Shown here: positions 46,274 through 58,689 of the stretch, piece by piece | How the letters are laid out: each line of letters begins with the position of its first letter | How positions within the stretch are numbered: position 1 is the stretch's first letter | Assembly (NCBI GenBank): GCA_963969395.1 | Contig: OZ017805.1 | Coordinates: 8,990,001-9,054,000 of the forward strand | Source of the DNA: Pseudoscleropodium purum | Taxonomy: Eukaryota; Streptophyta; Bryopsida; Hypnales; Brachytheciaceae | DNA: 64,000 nt | Direction of reading: 5' to 3' | Made by a program: the position numbers and the translations under genes | The notes under the pieces: model-generated | What the model was told of the DNA's origin: nothing | The model's input: only the letters and a program-made list of their open reading frames with translations | Database searches by the model: none

Positions 46274-49200
46274 TGTTGTAGCACAAAGAAGCACAAATTC
46301 CTTAGATAGTGCCAAAATGTGCCAAAAGCACTACTAAGTGACTCGTGTAACGATCCCAAGAGATTTAGCTCGTAACTCTTCTATAGTGTTCGGAACCGAA
46401 TATAGAAATCCAAATTCTCCAAACCCAAGAAATCCACCAGATTGGAAAGTTTTAGGCTAGTCTCCTAATTGATTTCATTATCTCTTTTCTCCTCTGTATT
46501 ATTTCCCAAAACTCAAACAACCAGGAAGGAGTGTCTACACATTGTACCACTTCCAATTCTGGTCTTCCGCAACCAAATGAAAAGTTTAACCTCTAAATTA
46601 GAGGGTTCCGCTCTTAGTTTTAAGGAAGGATGCATAAATCCTACCTTCCTATATATTTAAGTCACTAGAATTCTACTATATTCAAAACAACACACACAAA
46701 CAAAGAAGCATGTATTTCCTCACAACTAATCCGATTGTTAAATTTAGACCAGTAGGTCACAGAAGAAATCCCTACTTCTTCTACTTACTACAATGATAGA
46801 TTCAACCAAACCCTAGTTCCCTCAGGTAGTGAGAAAGATACTTGATTAACTACTTGAATTATATCCGGGTACTAACTCCCACTTCTGGTTGTAGTAAGAT
46901 CTCTTCACGAGTTGATTAGCATGCACCCTAACCTTTAAGAATCACACTTAATCTCAACACGACTATCCCACACAAAAGTCTCCAGGCAAGTTAATCCAAA
47001 CATATCACTTGTTTAGTACACCAAATGCCACCTACTTAAATTACTACTCCACCAAGAACCGAATCCAATTAGAATTCGAGGGTCACTTTTGATCTTCCTA
47101 TCTTAGCAAAATCTAGCTACCTATACTAAGCAATGGTTCTAGCATCACCAACATCTCAATACATCATCAAGTTATACACTCAACACATGAAGTGAAAATA
47201 CTAAATTGGCTTTACTTAATCAAAAAAGAACATCAAAGAGTAAAAATACCCAAGGTTTCAAACTAACATTCACCCTTAAATAACTAACACCTCTAAGAAT
47301 TGTAAAAGTGCTTAGGAAAATAATGCAAGGCCAAGGGAATGACACGGCATGTTTCCTTGATCTAAAAATCTATTGACTTCTAACAAGTAGCCAAAACTCG
47401 CCAAAATTGGATCTCTGATCTAGGAAATCCAAATCCAAATGTCCAAGTACATTAACTTAAAAGTACCTACCTAGTTACTTCTTAAGTGCAAAAACTTGTG
47501 TTTTCTCTGCCTACCTACTTGTACACCTAAAATAACTAGTTCTAAGATTTTTTGGCTCGCTTTGGAGTTCCCTCCACTTGTTTGGTGGCCCCTCTCCTTA
47601 CTAGCTGTTTGCGATTAGCTGAGGCCTTGCCTCCTTATAATGCCTTATCCTTACCTGGAATTGGAGCCTTGCCCTTATCTTTATAGGGAGGGGAATCCGA
47701 TTTCGACTCTTCTTCTTTAGTCGTGCTGCCTTCGTCTCCGGTTGGCTCTAGAGACTCTTTTTTCTCCCTTCGATTCTAGCACAACATTTGGGGTGTGCTC
47801 TCTAGATCTCTTTGCGGTCTACTTGTGCTTGGATGCACTAGGTACGAGTGGAGAAGGGTTGAAAACCTTGCTCTTTGGTGTGTCTAGACTCTCTTCTCTT
47901 AAATTTAAGTGACTTCGGGTCTGGGTGTGAATTCCTTTTTGGTCTTAAGATTCTACTTTGCTGCTAGGATGGGTTAATGGCACAGTAGCCTCTAGGCCCT
48001 TTTTTTTCGTTCTTTAGAAGCTAGGGGGGAAAGAAGAAGTGACTTTGAAGGGGTTGCTCCACTCAACTAACCAAATCCTTTTCTTGTTTCCGGTTTAGGA
48101 CCCGTTTGCATTACTATCGTCATTTCGTCTAGTATTTTCTCCTTCTTATCATTAGAACTCACCAAAATTGAGACTAGTTTCAGAGCAAATTGTTCCCCTT
48201 CCTTGTGGACATCCTCATCAAACAATTTTGCCTAAGTCACAATATTCCCAGAATGCCCAATGAACGTCTGAATCAAGCTAAGAGTTTCCGCAAACTCAAT
48301 GGAAAGCCTTCCCTCTTTCTCTACCTCCCTAGACTTCTACTTCACTTTGCTCTGAAGGATCTTTATCTGAGTCGTCAATCCTTCCACTTGCATCTCTAAC
48401 TTTCAGATATATATGTTTTGGAGAAGGATCTCCACTTTGGAGTACCAATTTGAGGGTCCAACTTCCATCAACTCACTTACCTTTCTAGTAATCTCTCTCT
48501 CAATAGCTATGTGACTTCTAATCCAATTCAACTCATCAATTACCTTTCGTAAGGCATCACTCTTCTGGTCAAAATCCCAGACTAGGTCTTTTTCCTTGGG
48601 ACCTTTAGCCTCTCCTTTCCCTTTCTCTTAGGGATCTACCTCTTCCTTCTTCGGTTCCAAATATTCTTTTTTGAGTTCCTCCTTTCGGGCTTCTTCTTCA
48701 ATGTCAAACTCTAGCATTACGATAGTAGCCTTGTATGATGATTCCTCTTTCTCTCTCAAAATACCTAAGGACTCATACAGATGGTAGAGAAAGGGACTAA
48801 GACCAAAAGGTTTAGACCTCCATACTGATCCTACCATCGTAGCTACAACGTCCTAGATGACCACTCCCCACTTCATCTTCTGATCTCCAAACAATGCTCC
48901 AAAAATTGTATTGGTTAAGATAACCATGAGTCTGTTGGGTCTCTCAAGGTTTAGGATTGGAACTAAGAACTCCAATATTCTCCTTTCCCTCACATCCTCA
49001 CAATCCGCAACTACGTACCTATCTTTGGAATTAACCAGATTAGTAAACTTACCACTTCCGAACTTGTTAGTTAAGGAGGCCCATCCTTTTCTAGTGTTGG
49101 GGAAGTAGTAGACGGTCTCCCAATGTTTGGATGTCCATTCTGATGGCTTCGCCTTCACCGTCAGCTACAATTCACTTGACTGCTCCTCCATTAGCTCCTG

Positions 49201-49998
49201 CACCATCGCTTCATTGCACAAGTTCCATAGTAATTGGAGAAGCCTTTGACACCCAATCTGACATAGATCCGCTTCCAATTGTGCCTTCTCTTTCTTATCC
49301 TCAAGAATGCCTGGAACAACTAACCAGAAGAGGTAACCAAATGTGGTTCTTCCTCAATCTCCATCTTCACCATGTCTCTTGCTTCACTCAAGTCTTCCTC
49401 TCTAAATTTCCAATTCCTGAGGTCCAAAAACATCCAACTTCCTCACAACAATTCACTTTGAAGGAAATCCTCTTTCTTGTCCTTGCTCTTTGGAATCAAA
49501 ATTCAAAACTCTCAAACCCTTGTCTCTTCACCAAGCACACCCAATTTGAAAAACTCAAAGTGTAGCCGAATGCAAAACCAAAAGTGACCAAGAAGGAGAA
49601 TGACCTTTTTTTTCTCTTCTTAGATTTCTAATTCTTGTGCCCGATGGAAGTTATCGTTGTACCGTTTTAACGGAACTTCTACCCATTAAACATTTTGCCT
49701 ATTCTTCCACCTGTGTACATTGGCTTCTGGTTGAATCCAGAATTTGGTTTTGATATTGTCAAAACCCCTAAGATTATTTTGGACTAAGTATCCGGATTCT
49801 GGTTTTGGTTAGGACAAAAAAAACAATTTTTGTCCTTAATCATTTTATCTCACTAAGAAATCCTATGGTTTTTTAATCCATAATACTATTAACTTCTTTG
49901 TTTCTAGACCTTAAAATCAAAAAAATATACTAGTAATGGTCCCAATTACTTCAAATTCTATTTGAAGTAACTCCATTCTAATTTTCAAGGTTCCCATA
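46274..49998 (-). mobile_element. Fourth TG...CA-family unit, GGACT duplication
   Basis: The left end TGTTGTAGCAC begins exactly where alignment to the 616-3917 unit predicts (62 bp before the shared ACTAAGTGACTC). The right end reads, on the minus strand, TATGGGAACCTTGAAAATT, matching the inner unit's TGTGGGAGCACGAAAATT apart from decay of the terminal TG to TA. Perfect 5-bp direct repeats GGACT flank it (46269-46273 and 49999-50003). Length 3.7 kb. It contains the decayed ORF of the family. Confidence 0.8.
47560..49158 (-). pseudogene. Decayed ORF of the fourth unit
   Basis: The 49158-48853 stretch (WTSKHWETVYYFPNTRKGWA, FGSGKF, NSKDRYVVADCED, ILEFLVPILNLERPNRLMV, TNTIFGALFG) aligns with the conserved domain of the 554-residue protein. 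The same frame resumes at 48837 with LSPFLYHLYES. Further on, AKLFDEDVHKEGEQ and a coiled-coil segment match AKLFDEKIHEEKK. Many stops; non-functional. The N-terminal end extends in decayed form to about 49400. Confidence 0.75.
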
Positions 49999-50003
49999 GG
50001 ACT

Positions 50004-50406
50004 AGAAAGCATTGCACAATTGCAAGTGATATTATCCTATCAATTAATTGTGAAAACAAGTACTACCTGTGCAACGAACTAAAGACTTTTCCCTCTTGAA
50101 ACACAATCTCAATACATAAATAGCATGCCAACAACATATGTGCTTCAGAAATCATTATCCATATTGTGTAGTATAGACTATAAAGCCAAAAAAAAGGGAA
50201 TTCAATATAAATTGAGTTCAACTAATATCTTTGAAAATACATACTTGAAAACTATTATTAGCAAAATTCTTACTACTTATATCAATATTTGCTTTCTCGC
50301 AACAAATTTACAAGAAGAGCCACTTCAAGCATCCTTATTATTATAGAACTACTTTCATTTTGGCTACTTTGACTTGTCTTTCCAGACTCGCAATCATGGC
50401 AATACA
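50004..50406. other. No recognisable feature
   Basis: 400 bp of AT-rich sequence between the fourth unit and the next hAT element; only chance-length open frames. Confidence 0.4.
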
Positions 50407-50414
50407 TTTTATAT

Positions 50415-50639
50415 CAGGGTTGACAAATCAGTACATCTGCCCCAAAATAGCATTCGTAACCCGGATGTCCGAACGTCCGTCCTCACGGACGCTAGTGGAC
50501 GCAGCGTCCTTTCCGCCGTCGAAAGGCGGACGGGCGGGGTGGGGCGGGGCGGACGGGGGGACAGGCGAACGGGGCGGTCCCGGCGGACACTGCGTCCGCA
50601 TCCGGACAACCCGGACGTTCGACCGTCCTGTCAACCCTA
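50415..50639 (+). mobile_element. GC-rich non-autonomous hAT element, copy 3
   Basis: 225 bp from CAGGGTTGACA to TGTCAACCCTA, with a perfect 8-bp duplication TTTTATAT on both sides (50407-50414 and 50640-50647). The end and interior sequences match copy 1 closely (GCCCCAAAATAGC, CCGTCGAAAGGCGGACGG, GGTCCCGGCGGAC), with internal length differences. Several overlapping open frames on both strands arise from its GC richness. Confidence 0.92.
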
Positions 50640-50647
50640 TTTTATAT

Positions 50648-51559
50648 AATTGACAAAGAACTTGTATGGAATAAAATCTTCCATCTTTTAAAAAAAAATC
50701 ATTGAAAACAAGACAAGTAACACCTTCGGATGTTCAAACATCCCATGCAACAAAAACTTTTCCTACACCCTTCTAAGTAACAAATAGAGCCTACAATTCA
50801 TTCATTGTCTAATATTCAAACTTTCAGAGTAGGTCCAAGACTAGAACTTCACTCTCATTTTATACTTCTAGACCTACAAACTTGTTCCATTTTTGAATTA
50901 TCAAACTCAAACACTTTTTTAGAAGAAATAGTCTTCAAAAGTACTTCTACTAACTCTCGACTACAAATTCCATTCTCCACTCATTTCAACTATGAAAAGG
51001 AAATTATATGCAATTCAATACAAAATTCTCACATTGACATTAACTGTTAATAAACAAACCAATTACAATACTTTCTTTTCATTCTTTATGTTAAAATTTC
51101 CTGCAAAGGCAGCTACAATGGAAAGAAAGACATGAAATACAAGGCATTTTTAGATACATAACTTCATCTTTTTGACTAGTGATTGATTATTATGAAACCT
51201 AGAATACTTGAAAGCTGTGCATTCAATAAGACTTCAACATTCTAAAAATCAAATTCAAATTTGTTTGCTAAGGTATATTTCTTAAAAAAAATTTAGTATG
51301 GTCTTATCTTCTAATAAGGGAGCAACAAATAAAATACTACTACACTTCACACCGTGCTACTTTATAAGCAAGGTTGTCTCTTTAGACAAGATTTTTGATT
51401 TTTGAATCTAATAGACGTCGCATATTGCATGTTATATTTGACAAATGTCAAGTAAGTATAACGAATTTGTCGAATGAAAATTTAGGATTTTTTTTACCTT
51501 AGGGTCAATGGATTTAGGCGATGTAGCTAGTTTGTAAGAGTGACGTGGAAAGTGAAGAT
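50648..51559. other. No recognisable feature
   Basis: 900 bp of AT-rich sequence. It probably contains the left terminus of the hAT transposon, but I could not identify a terminal repeat or duplication. Confidence 0.4.
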
Positions 51560-51885
51560 AAGGTTGTCATAGGCGATTGTAGGTCGAGGGGGCAACCGCA
51601 AGTCAAAGAAGTGACTATGGGTAAAAAAACAAGGACACCACATGTCCCAAACAAAAGGCAACCACGGGTAAAAATCAAGGGCAATTGTAGGTAAAAATTC
51701 AAGGGCGACCATGGTTGTAAAATTAGGGTGACCACAAGTCTTAAATCAAGGGCGACTATGGGTCTAAGCCAAGGCAGCCATAGGTCCTAAATGATGGCAA
51801 TATTGGGTCTAAAACTAGGGCAGCTATAGGTCCAAAATGAGGGCGACTTTGGATATGGGCTTAGGGCAATCGTAGGTCTAGAAGG
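51560..51885 (+). repeat. Left subterminal array, about 25-bp units
   Basis: About twelve diverged head-to-tail units of 24-26 bp, consensus near GGGCGACCAYRGGTCTAAA followed by ATCAA. Examples are GGCAACCACGGGTAAAAATC at 51657 and GGGCGACTATGGGTCTAAGC at 51747. Arrays of short repeats near the ends are transposase binding sites in other hAT elements (known for Ac/Ds); that role here is inference. Confidence 0.8.
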
Positions 51886-53534
51886 CAATAATGACTTATA
51901 TTAATATGCTATATAATAAACTAATAATAACACTCAATAACAATAATAAGCATAAGTCAATATTATTGGGCAATATAATATTCACTATAAAAATTATAAT
52001 AAGCATATTAATAATAATTACGAACAATAACAACAATAATAATAATAATAATCATATTTCTAATAGCTAATATAATAATGTATATTGGCATTTTGGCATA
52101 TATATGTCAAATGAATTCTCAAATGAAATTCAAATTGAATTCTACTTACAAAACTTAAGTTTAGGCACCACCACTCTAATGCTTTGTTACATGTTAACAT
52201 TAGATGATTCAAATAAAAGTATCACACCTAAAAATGGAAACATTGCTATGTATTTCTCATACTAACATCTCTAATGAGATGCTATACAAAACTCACCCCT
52301 AGGCTATATGGATGAAAATCATTCTTCTCAAAATATAGAATAAAACCAATACTATTTGAATGCTTCTTCATTTATAATTGTATAACTTAAGATAGTAAGT
52401 AATCATCATCGTTTGATGCTTCATCAGCATCATGGTTTATGGTGTCATTCGTCTCATATGCTCTGTAATTGTCACTAGAGGTTGCATTCTCGTCATCTTC
52501 TCTTGGTATAGGTATGACTGGCACCCCATGTATCTCATGTTCTACCTTGGAGTTCAAGTTTCACATTTCAATATCAACTTTCCTGCTGAGTTGAGTTTGT
52601 ACCAATCGTTTCCTCCACCTCAATGTATCAGTAGTTCCATTGATGTTAGGTATTCTAGTAGGACCACGTTGATGCCTTCTTCTATTAGATTGCCCAATGT
52701 TTAGGGTACTATTGCTATTTCCAATACCAAATAGGTGGACAACATGGTTCTACCATTTAAGATCTTATTGGTTCCTTTCTTTTATCATCAAAAGATGTTT
52801 CTTCCCTTTTTAATTATGTCCACACACTACCTTTGTTAGTGATTCTCTAGGAGCAGACGGACCGAATCTCAACAAAGGTTGAGTGGATGGTGGAGCTAAG
52901 CTATAGTCTCTTTCATCCACAATCCGCATTGGCCCACAATGAACTAGCGGCCTTGGGGTAGATGGTGGTGATTTTAAGGACACCCTACCAACATCCACAG
53001 TTGCTCTTTGATTCAAAGATGCAATACGATTTGAATTCATAAGTGCGCCAATGGTAGATCTGAATCGTACTCCGCCAATTCTGTGTTTGAAGTCACTAGA
53101 ATCACTATAGTGCTACATGGTATTAGAGGTGGCTCATCCACATCTTTGTCCTATTCCATATAGGCTTCTTGTTCTTGCCTTTAACTTTCCCTAGTAATGC
53201 ATGGAGTCCTTCAAAGATTCCTTGGTCTATTTGGATACGAATGTACTAGTATTGGAGATCTTACATGCTTTTTGATCACTTGCACTAGAATATTTGTACC
53301 TTCATTATTGTGGTCTAGAATTCTTGCTCCTTGGAAGTGAACAAGTGACTGCATCTGCATCCCACGTAGAGATATGAGGAGATCAAGGACACACTAGATT
53401 TTCATCTCTAAGCTCTATGTCTTCTTCTAACGGAAAGTCCTCCTCTAGGGGAGTGACCTCATCATTTGTATGCAAAAACACATTTGGATAAGGTTGTTGT
53501 ATACAGCAAACTTCGTCTTCTAAAGGGCAAATGA
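51886..53534. other. 3' non-coding part of the hAT transposon
   Basis: AT-rich sequence including a run of AAT/ATA microsatellite (about 51900-52070). Short open frames (52432-52704 plus, 53040-52810 minus) have no motif. Confidence 0.4.
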
Positions 53535-55697
53535 ATGTTGTCTACGGATTTCCATCCACTTGCTCCCTTACCACTCTATTGTTTTCATGTCCACAAGCAT
53601 AGGTTGTTGGGTCAAAGTCTTCCAACCCTGAGGATAGTGGCTCTTCATTTTCTTCATCTATTCTACCATCTACAAGGTACTTTTTATAAAAAAAGTGCAA
53701 GATTTTGTCCATGTTCCTCACATTCAAGTTTGCTATTTGTGTAGATGTATATCAATGCTTTCGCCTTAGTTAAGGTTAGGCGATTTCTTACTTTATTGTG
53801 CACATCCAAATACATGCTCCAGTAACTCTCACATGATGATGCCGAGCATGTCAATGACAAAACTTTCTTTGCTATTTTTGGAAGAGCATTACTACCCACT
53901 TAATTCCACCACTAATGAGGTGGTATATTAGAACACATGGCTATATCGAGAGCCTCCATAAAGGGGCCAAAAGGGCCTCTCTTCTTGGAAAATTCAGTCA
54001 ATTTGACTATTGCTTCTCGGATTGATATTTTCAATGACTTGCTTAGAGTCCATATGACTTGATTCAAGGCTTGTTTGGCTTCTTTGTCATTATGAAGGTC
54101 TTCTCCATCTTGCAAAAATAGGTTCAATAGTGCCCGTACATAATGTAAGTCTGTACACATCAACCCCTAATGAGCTTCAAATTGCTTTTCAAACTTCCTC
54201 GTAGTCACATGATCTATAAAATATGGCTCACCCTTGAGAGAATACACATGTTTTTGAAGACTCTTCATTACTAACCAAGCATTAGGCATTGCTAGGGTTT
54301 TGCCATCAAACACTCTAAGAACAACAACCGTTGGTTCCCTCAGATGCTTGAAATTTGCACATTTGAGCCAAAATGCTTCTAATCAAATGTCCTCTCACAC
54401 TTTTGTTGCTTGATGTCTAAGATTTTGTTTGTTTCTTCTTGACGCTAAGGATTGCTCAAAGGGCATATATTGGTTTTCGTTTAGTACTAGGTGTAATGCT
54501 TGCTTGCACTCAACTAAACGGTCTATCATGAGGAAATGAACTGCATAGCGTGTAGGACTAGGAAGTCTCAACAACTTCTTCAGTAAATACTTCTAAAAAC
54601 CAACCAAAGTAAGATGGTACTTTTTTATGAATACCACAATGTATTTACATTTTCCCACCAATAGTTTCACCCGTGCATCCTTCCTCTAGTCTTCTACAAG
54701 TCTAAGATGTATGTGGCACATCCTTGCATATACATGTGAGGATACTTTACTTTCAAACTTACCAAGGTCCCCATCATTCCTTAGGCATTGTTTGTACATA
54801 CTATATAGTTGAACCACATTCTTAGGTCCAACAATTTTAAAGTATTTTTCCATCACATTTGTCATGTATACAATGTCCTTTTCTCTAGTGGAGTCAACCA
54901 ATCCCCCAAAGACATCATCGACAAGGCAGATGAGCATTATGTTGAGCAACAGATAAGTGTTGTTATCAAACCAACTATATGAACAAATAGTTGCTTTGTA
55001 TTAGTTGATAGAGTTTTTTGTATGCCTTGAGACTATGATATTGACCACATCCAACTTCACGTCTATCATTTTTGTATGCACCACATTGTAGAATGATTAT
55101 TGGTAGACAAATGTGGTTGTTGTTGTTTCCTTCATCACTTTCAAAAAGGTTGGATGATGCACGATGTTGAATGCAATTTTTGCCTCATAAAAAAATGATG
55201 CCCACAACTTGTCTAACCTCCACTTATAATGCCTCATCCATACTATATTGATAAGAATTCAAAGGCCTAGTCCTCCTTCTCTCTACCATTTTTGGCATGG
55301 AATCTACCAAATTTAGATTAGGAGGTCTTAGTTCATCTTCATTGGTAGGAGGTAAGGTCTTTATTGTAGGCACAACCACAATAGGCTCTACAATGGACTC
55401 AGCAATAGTTGTAACATCAAGAATTGCCCCTTCTAAATCTTCCAAAAACATTTCCTTTGAAACAACACTCCTATAATTTCAAGACTTGTACAATATTAAC
55501 TATGAGATTTGTTTACAACACTCAAATATGGATGAGCCACCATATCCAAAGTGAATAAATGCCCTCTTCCGCACGAATTCTTTGGTCCAACCGCAAAATA
55601 CGCATGATCTTAAGTTCATGCGTAATTCATTGCCTATTTCCAAATGCAACCAAGGGTCCCATTCTTTCATAGCCCTTCTTGTATCGTTTAGAAACAC
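53535..55697 (-). pseudogene. hAT transposase pseudogene
   Basis: N to C order on the minus strand: 55697-55500 has a Cys-x2-Cys (CVFCGW) that may be the remnant of a BED-type zinc finger. At about 55200-54700 a DUF659-like catalytic region is recognisable (AFNIVHHPTF, then DVFGGLVDSTREKDIVYMT, YFKIVGPKNVVQL). 54163-53912 is helical. At 53899-53684 the dimerisation region reads LPKIAKKVLSLTCSASSCE, then YWS, VHNKVRNRLTL, KALIYIYTNSK, a clear Dimer_Tnp_hAT match. An acidic tail continues in another frame (DGRIDEENEEPLSSGLEDFD). The frame is shared from 54949 to 53684 with stops, and shifts at both ends. Not functional. Confidence 0.85.
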
Positions 55698-55959
55698 CCT
55701 CTTTTAAACATCTTGGCCCATCATATGGAGGATCTTCAATGTTCCTTACCCAAAAAAAATCTTACCAATCAAGGTGACCAATAGATTGAAGTAATGACAA
55801 AGCCACTTGCTTCAAGGATTGTTTCAAAGCCCTTAAAGCAAGGTGGTTGCCTACCAAAGACTTAAGCATTTGCATAGAGCCTCTTTCAAAGGTTTCAAAC
55901 AAGCATTCATCAACAAAGCAAGGTAAAGAACAAATTGTCACCCTTTAGCTTTATAGTCC

Positions 55960-56215
55960 AATCACCCTCCGACCCAAGATTGCCCCTTGAGTGAAAGGGA
56001 GCGATATGATGCAACTTCCATCAACCCAATGTTGCCTTAGGGGCGATCGTGGGTCCAAGATAACTTCACTTAAGACGCATGCGACTCAAGGGGAGACTTC
56101 GGGTCCAACGAACAAATGCACATGAAGGAAGGGCGACCACAAGTCTAAGAGAAAGCAAGTTTGGATCAATTGTGGGTTCTGAGGGGGCAACCGCAAGTCC
56201 TTGAATTTAATACAT
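55960..56215. repeat. Right subterminal repeats
   Basis: Copies of the same motif as the left array: GGGGCGATCGTGGGTCCAAG (56038), GGGGAGACTTCGGGTCCAAC, AGGGCGACCACAAGTCTAAG and GGGGGCAACCGCAAGTCC. Inverted copies are near 55968-56037 (CGACCCAAGATTGCCCCTTG). They are more dispersed than on the left. Confidence 0.75.
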
Positions 56216-57156
56216 CTAGTAATGTAATGGTATATTTTTGAACTCTACCATTATTGGGGTAACTTATAGTTTAATGAAATTCTATAATCTAGAAATGTGT
56301 ACACCAGCACTATCTCTGACATTTCAAATAAATTAATTATTGAATATGTGAATGCTATAGGCCTTTGTTGAGCTTTTAGAAATTTGATTTAGCTTAATCA
56401 AAAAGAATTTTTTTTATATGTTGTATTAATTATTTTATAATTGTAATTGTTATAATTCAAATTAGACATGTTAGAGATCAAATAATGAAAAAAGAAATTA
56501 CAGTATTACTGATGAATTAAAAGATTAAAATGTTTCTTCGTGAAAGTGTAAACAATGCCAAAAAGATTTGGAATCTATTAATGCCCTTTTCAAATTTCAA
56601 ATCTTAAGAACAAGGTGGGCACCCCAAAAATTTGAGGTTAAAGGACATAGCATGGATAGCCCTATGAATTTATGGCTTATCAAATTGCATTTTTAATGTC
56701 ATTTTGTTCAAAAGATCTAATGTACTTGAGGCTCATATTGAACACCCACTTTCATACAATCACCATAAATGCAAAAAATTTGTATCTTTGCAATTAACAT
56801 TAAATCTCTCAAATATAGGGGGATACCTTGGCATGTTTGTAGTAGTAGAATTGGATTTAGGGCAATTCAAATTATGTTACTCAAATATTGACAAACTTTC
56901 AGGGCTTCATATTATTCATAATCTCAAATAATAAAATAGACACAAATTTACAAATATGCTAATGATGTAGCTCATAGGAAAATATATTTTTATTTGTAAA
57001 AGAACAACATAGATTTCACATATTCTTTTTGTAAGAAGGTCCAAAATTCAAACAAAACTTTTCATATATACATGTTTAAAAAAGAACATAGTCATACAAG
57101 AATCTACAACCACCGTAATTAGGCAACATTTATGTAGATCGAGGCTACCGCTTTCT
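56216..57156. other. No recognisable feature
   Basis: 900 bp AT-rich; one 75-codon open frame without motif. Confidence 0.4.
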
Positions 57157-57822
57157 TCAATGCTTATTCAACTTCATGTGGATGGCCTTCTCCTCCTTAA
57201 GAACCTTTGTGTGGTAGTTCACAACACGACAATTGTTCTTGATCCAGAAATTCTTGAACATTTTATGAAATGAAATGTATTGCTTCTTCCATGAATTGCT
57301 CTTCTTATATTTGTATTTTAATCTCTTCAAAAAAGCTAACATTTTCTTCAATTCAGCTACATTTGATGGAGATGTTTAATGTTGCCCATCCACAAACGTT
57401 GCATCCAACTCCAAAGTCCTATCAAGGGGGCCTTTGTCCTTTATATAATGGAGGTGATTCAACCTAGATTGTGCTACCTATGCACTTCTCCTTTTATTGT
57501 TGCCCCAATTTTCTTCCATCCTACACTCTTCCATTATTTTGTGTAGTTCTTTCTCTCTAACATGCTTAGGATTTGAATTCAATCCTCCATCTTGCCCCTT
57601 AATGAACTTTAGAGAGAATTCTTCCAACTTTGCCATCTCTCTTTGTTGAACAATTAAACAAGTGTGGCATGCATCTATTAATATTTCTAGTGTGCGCACG
57701 TCGTTAGACTCAATATCCTTTGTGGTCCTGTCCAAGAAAATCTGACATTTGATTTCTTTTTCTTTGATGTGAGTAAGAAGAATCTTCAACTTGGCCTTGT
57801 CAAATTTTTTCCTTGCGTTCAT
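57157..57822 (-). pseudogene. Unidentified charged, helical protein fragment
   Basis: A 222-codon single frame with two internal stops (TAG after RRRSA, TAA after VDGQH). It reads MNARKKFDKAKLKILL, KCQIFLDRTTKDIES, VRTLEILIDACHTCLIVQQR, and later VAELKKMLAFLKRLKYKY and KQYISFHKMFKNFW. It is Lys/Glu-rich and helical. Frame conservation across stops argues that it was once coding. Family unknown. Confidence 0.5.
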
Positions 57823-58174
57823 GGTTTCATTATAAGAAAATGTAGTTCTAATTGAAAAATTGTAGACAAAAATTTGTCCAAATTGACAAGAAGCATATAT
57901 ATGGTACTTCTTATTAATTTCCTAGAACTTCAAACTTTCTGTCAATTTTCTATCCATTTCTGTATCAATTCACTGTCAATTATTTTTCTTATATACTTTG
58001 CATTCTACTTGCATCTATAGATGAAATATGCACTATAAAATGATTTTTCCCTACATATGTGACATTCACATTTCGTAACATTCTTATAAATATTTGAAGA
58101 AAAATTTCCAAGTTCAATTCCTATACAATTACACTGCCATTGGCATTTCATAAAAAACTTTGATCTAATTCCTA

Positions 58175-58687
58175 CTAAAACCTTACCAAAATGAATTTCC
58201 TCTTTTGAATGCCCCATTTGTTTCTTGAATTGAACACATTAAAGTAATTAATCTTTTGCCATGGACTTCGACACACATTGGTGTCTTCCATTTGCCAATA
58301 TAGGTTCTTCACTTGTCCCACAATTCCCATATAGAGCTCATACACTGATGGAGTGGTCATATGTGCAAAAATTTTCCATGAAGATAATGAAAGATGCTAC
58401 TAGGCATTTTTGGAAAACACGCTGAACTTTAGGTGAATTCTCAATAATACTTTCTATGTATATTTTTGACAATTCACCTTCCCTTCTTTAGAAACAATTT
58501 GAGCAACTCGTGAGAGTAAACCAAGAATTTTGAAGGGTCTTACAATCAATACACATAGAAATTCCACTTGACATGTGGACCATACATCTTCAAGAGGTTG
58601 CCAATTCCCATTCACAAACTTCAATAAGTTCTTTTCTCCTTCTTTTAAACTAGAATTGCTAGAAACAATCATTGGAAAATCCTCCAA
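58175..58687 (-). pseudogene. Possible fragments of the same decayed gene
   Basis: Two short open stretches in one frame: 58687-58454 (FVNGNWQPLEDVWSTCQVEF) and 58360-58175 (SVYELYMGIVGQVKNLYWQM). They lie upstream of 57822 on the same strand and could be earlier exons of that gene. Evidence is thin. Confidence 0.3.
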
Positions 58688-58689
58688 AA

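Larger units (their letters stand above)
51560..56215 (-). mobile_element. Decayed autonomous-type hAT transposon
   Basis: Approximate limits set by the two repeat arrays that bracket a hAT transposase pseudogene. The true ends lie outside and I could not find terminal inverted repeats or an 8-bp duplication. Its arrays (GGGCGACC words) are unlike the GGACG interior of the small GC-rich elements, so it is not obviously their source. Confidence 0.6.

Noticed and set aside
51514..51735. Minus-strand 73- and 61-codon open frames
   Set aside because: They lie inside the 25-bp tandem array; the repeat period and composition explain them.
50415..56215. The hAT transposon at 51.6-56.2 kb as the autonomous source of the GC-rich elements
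   Set aside because: I could not find CAGGGTTGACA ends on it, and its subterminal motif (GGGCGACC) differs from the short elements' interior. Superfamily membership alone is not enough.
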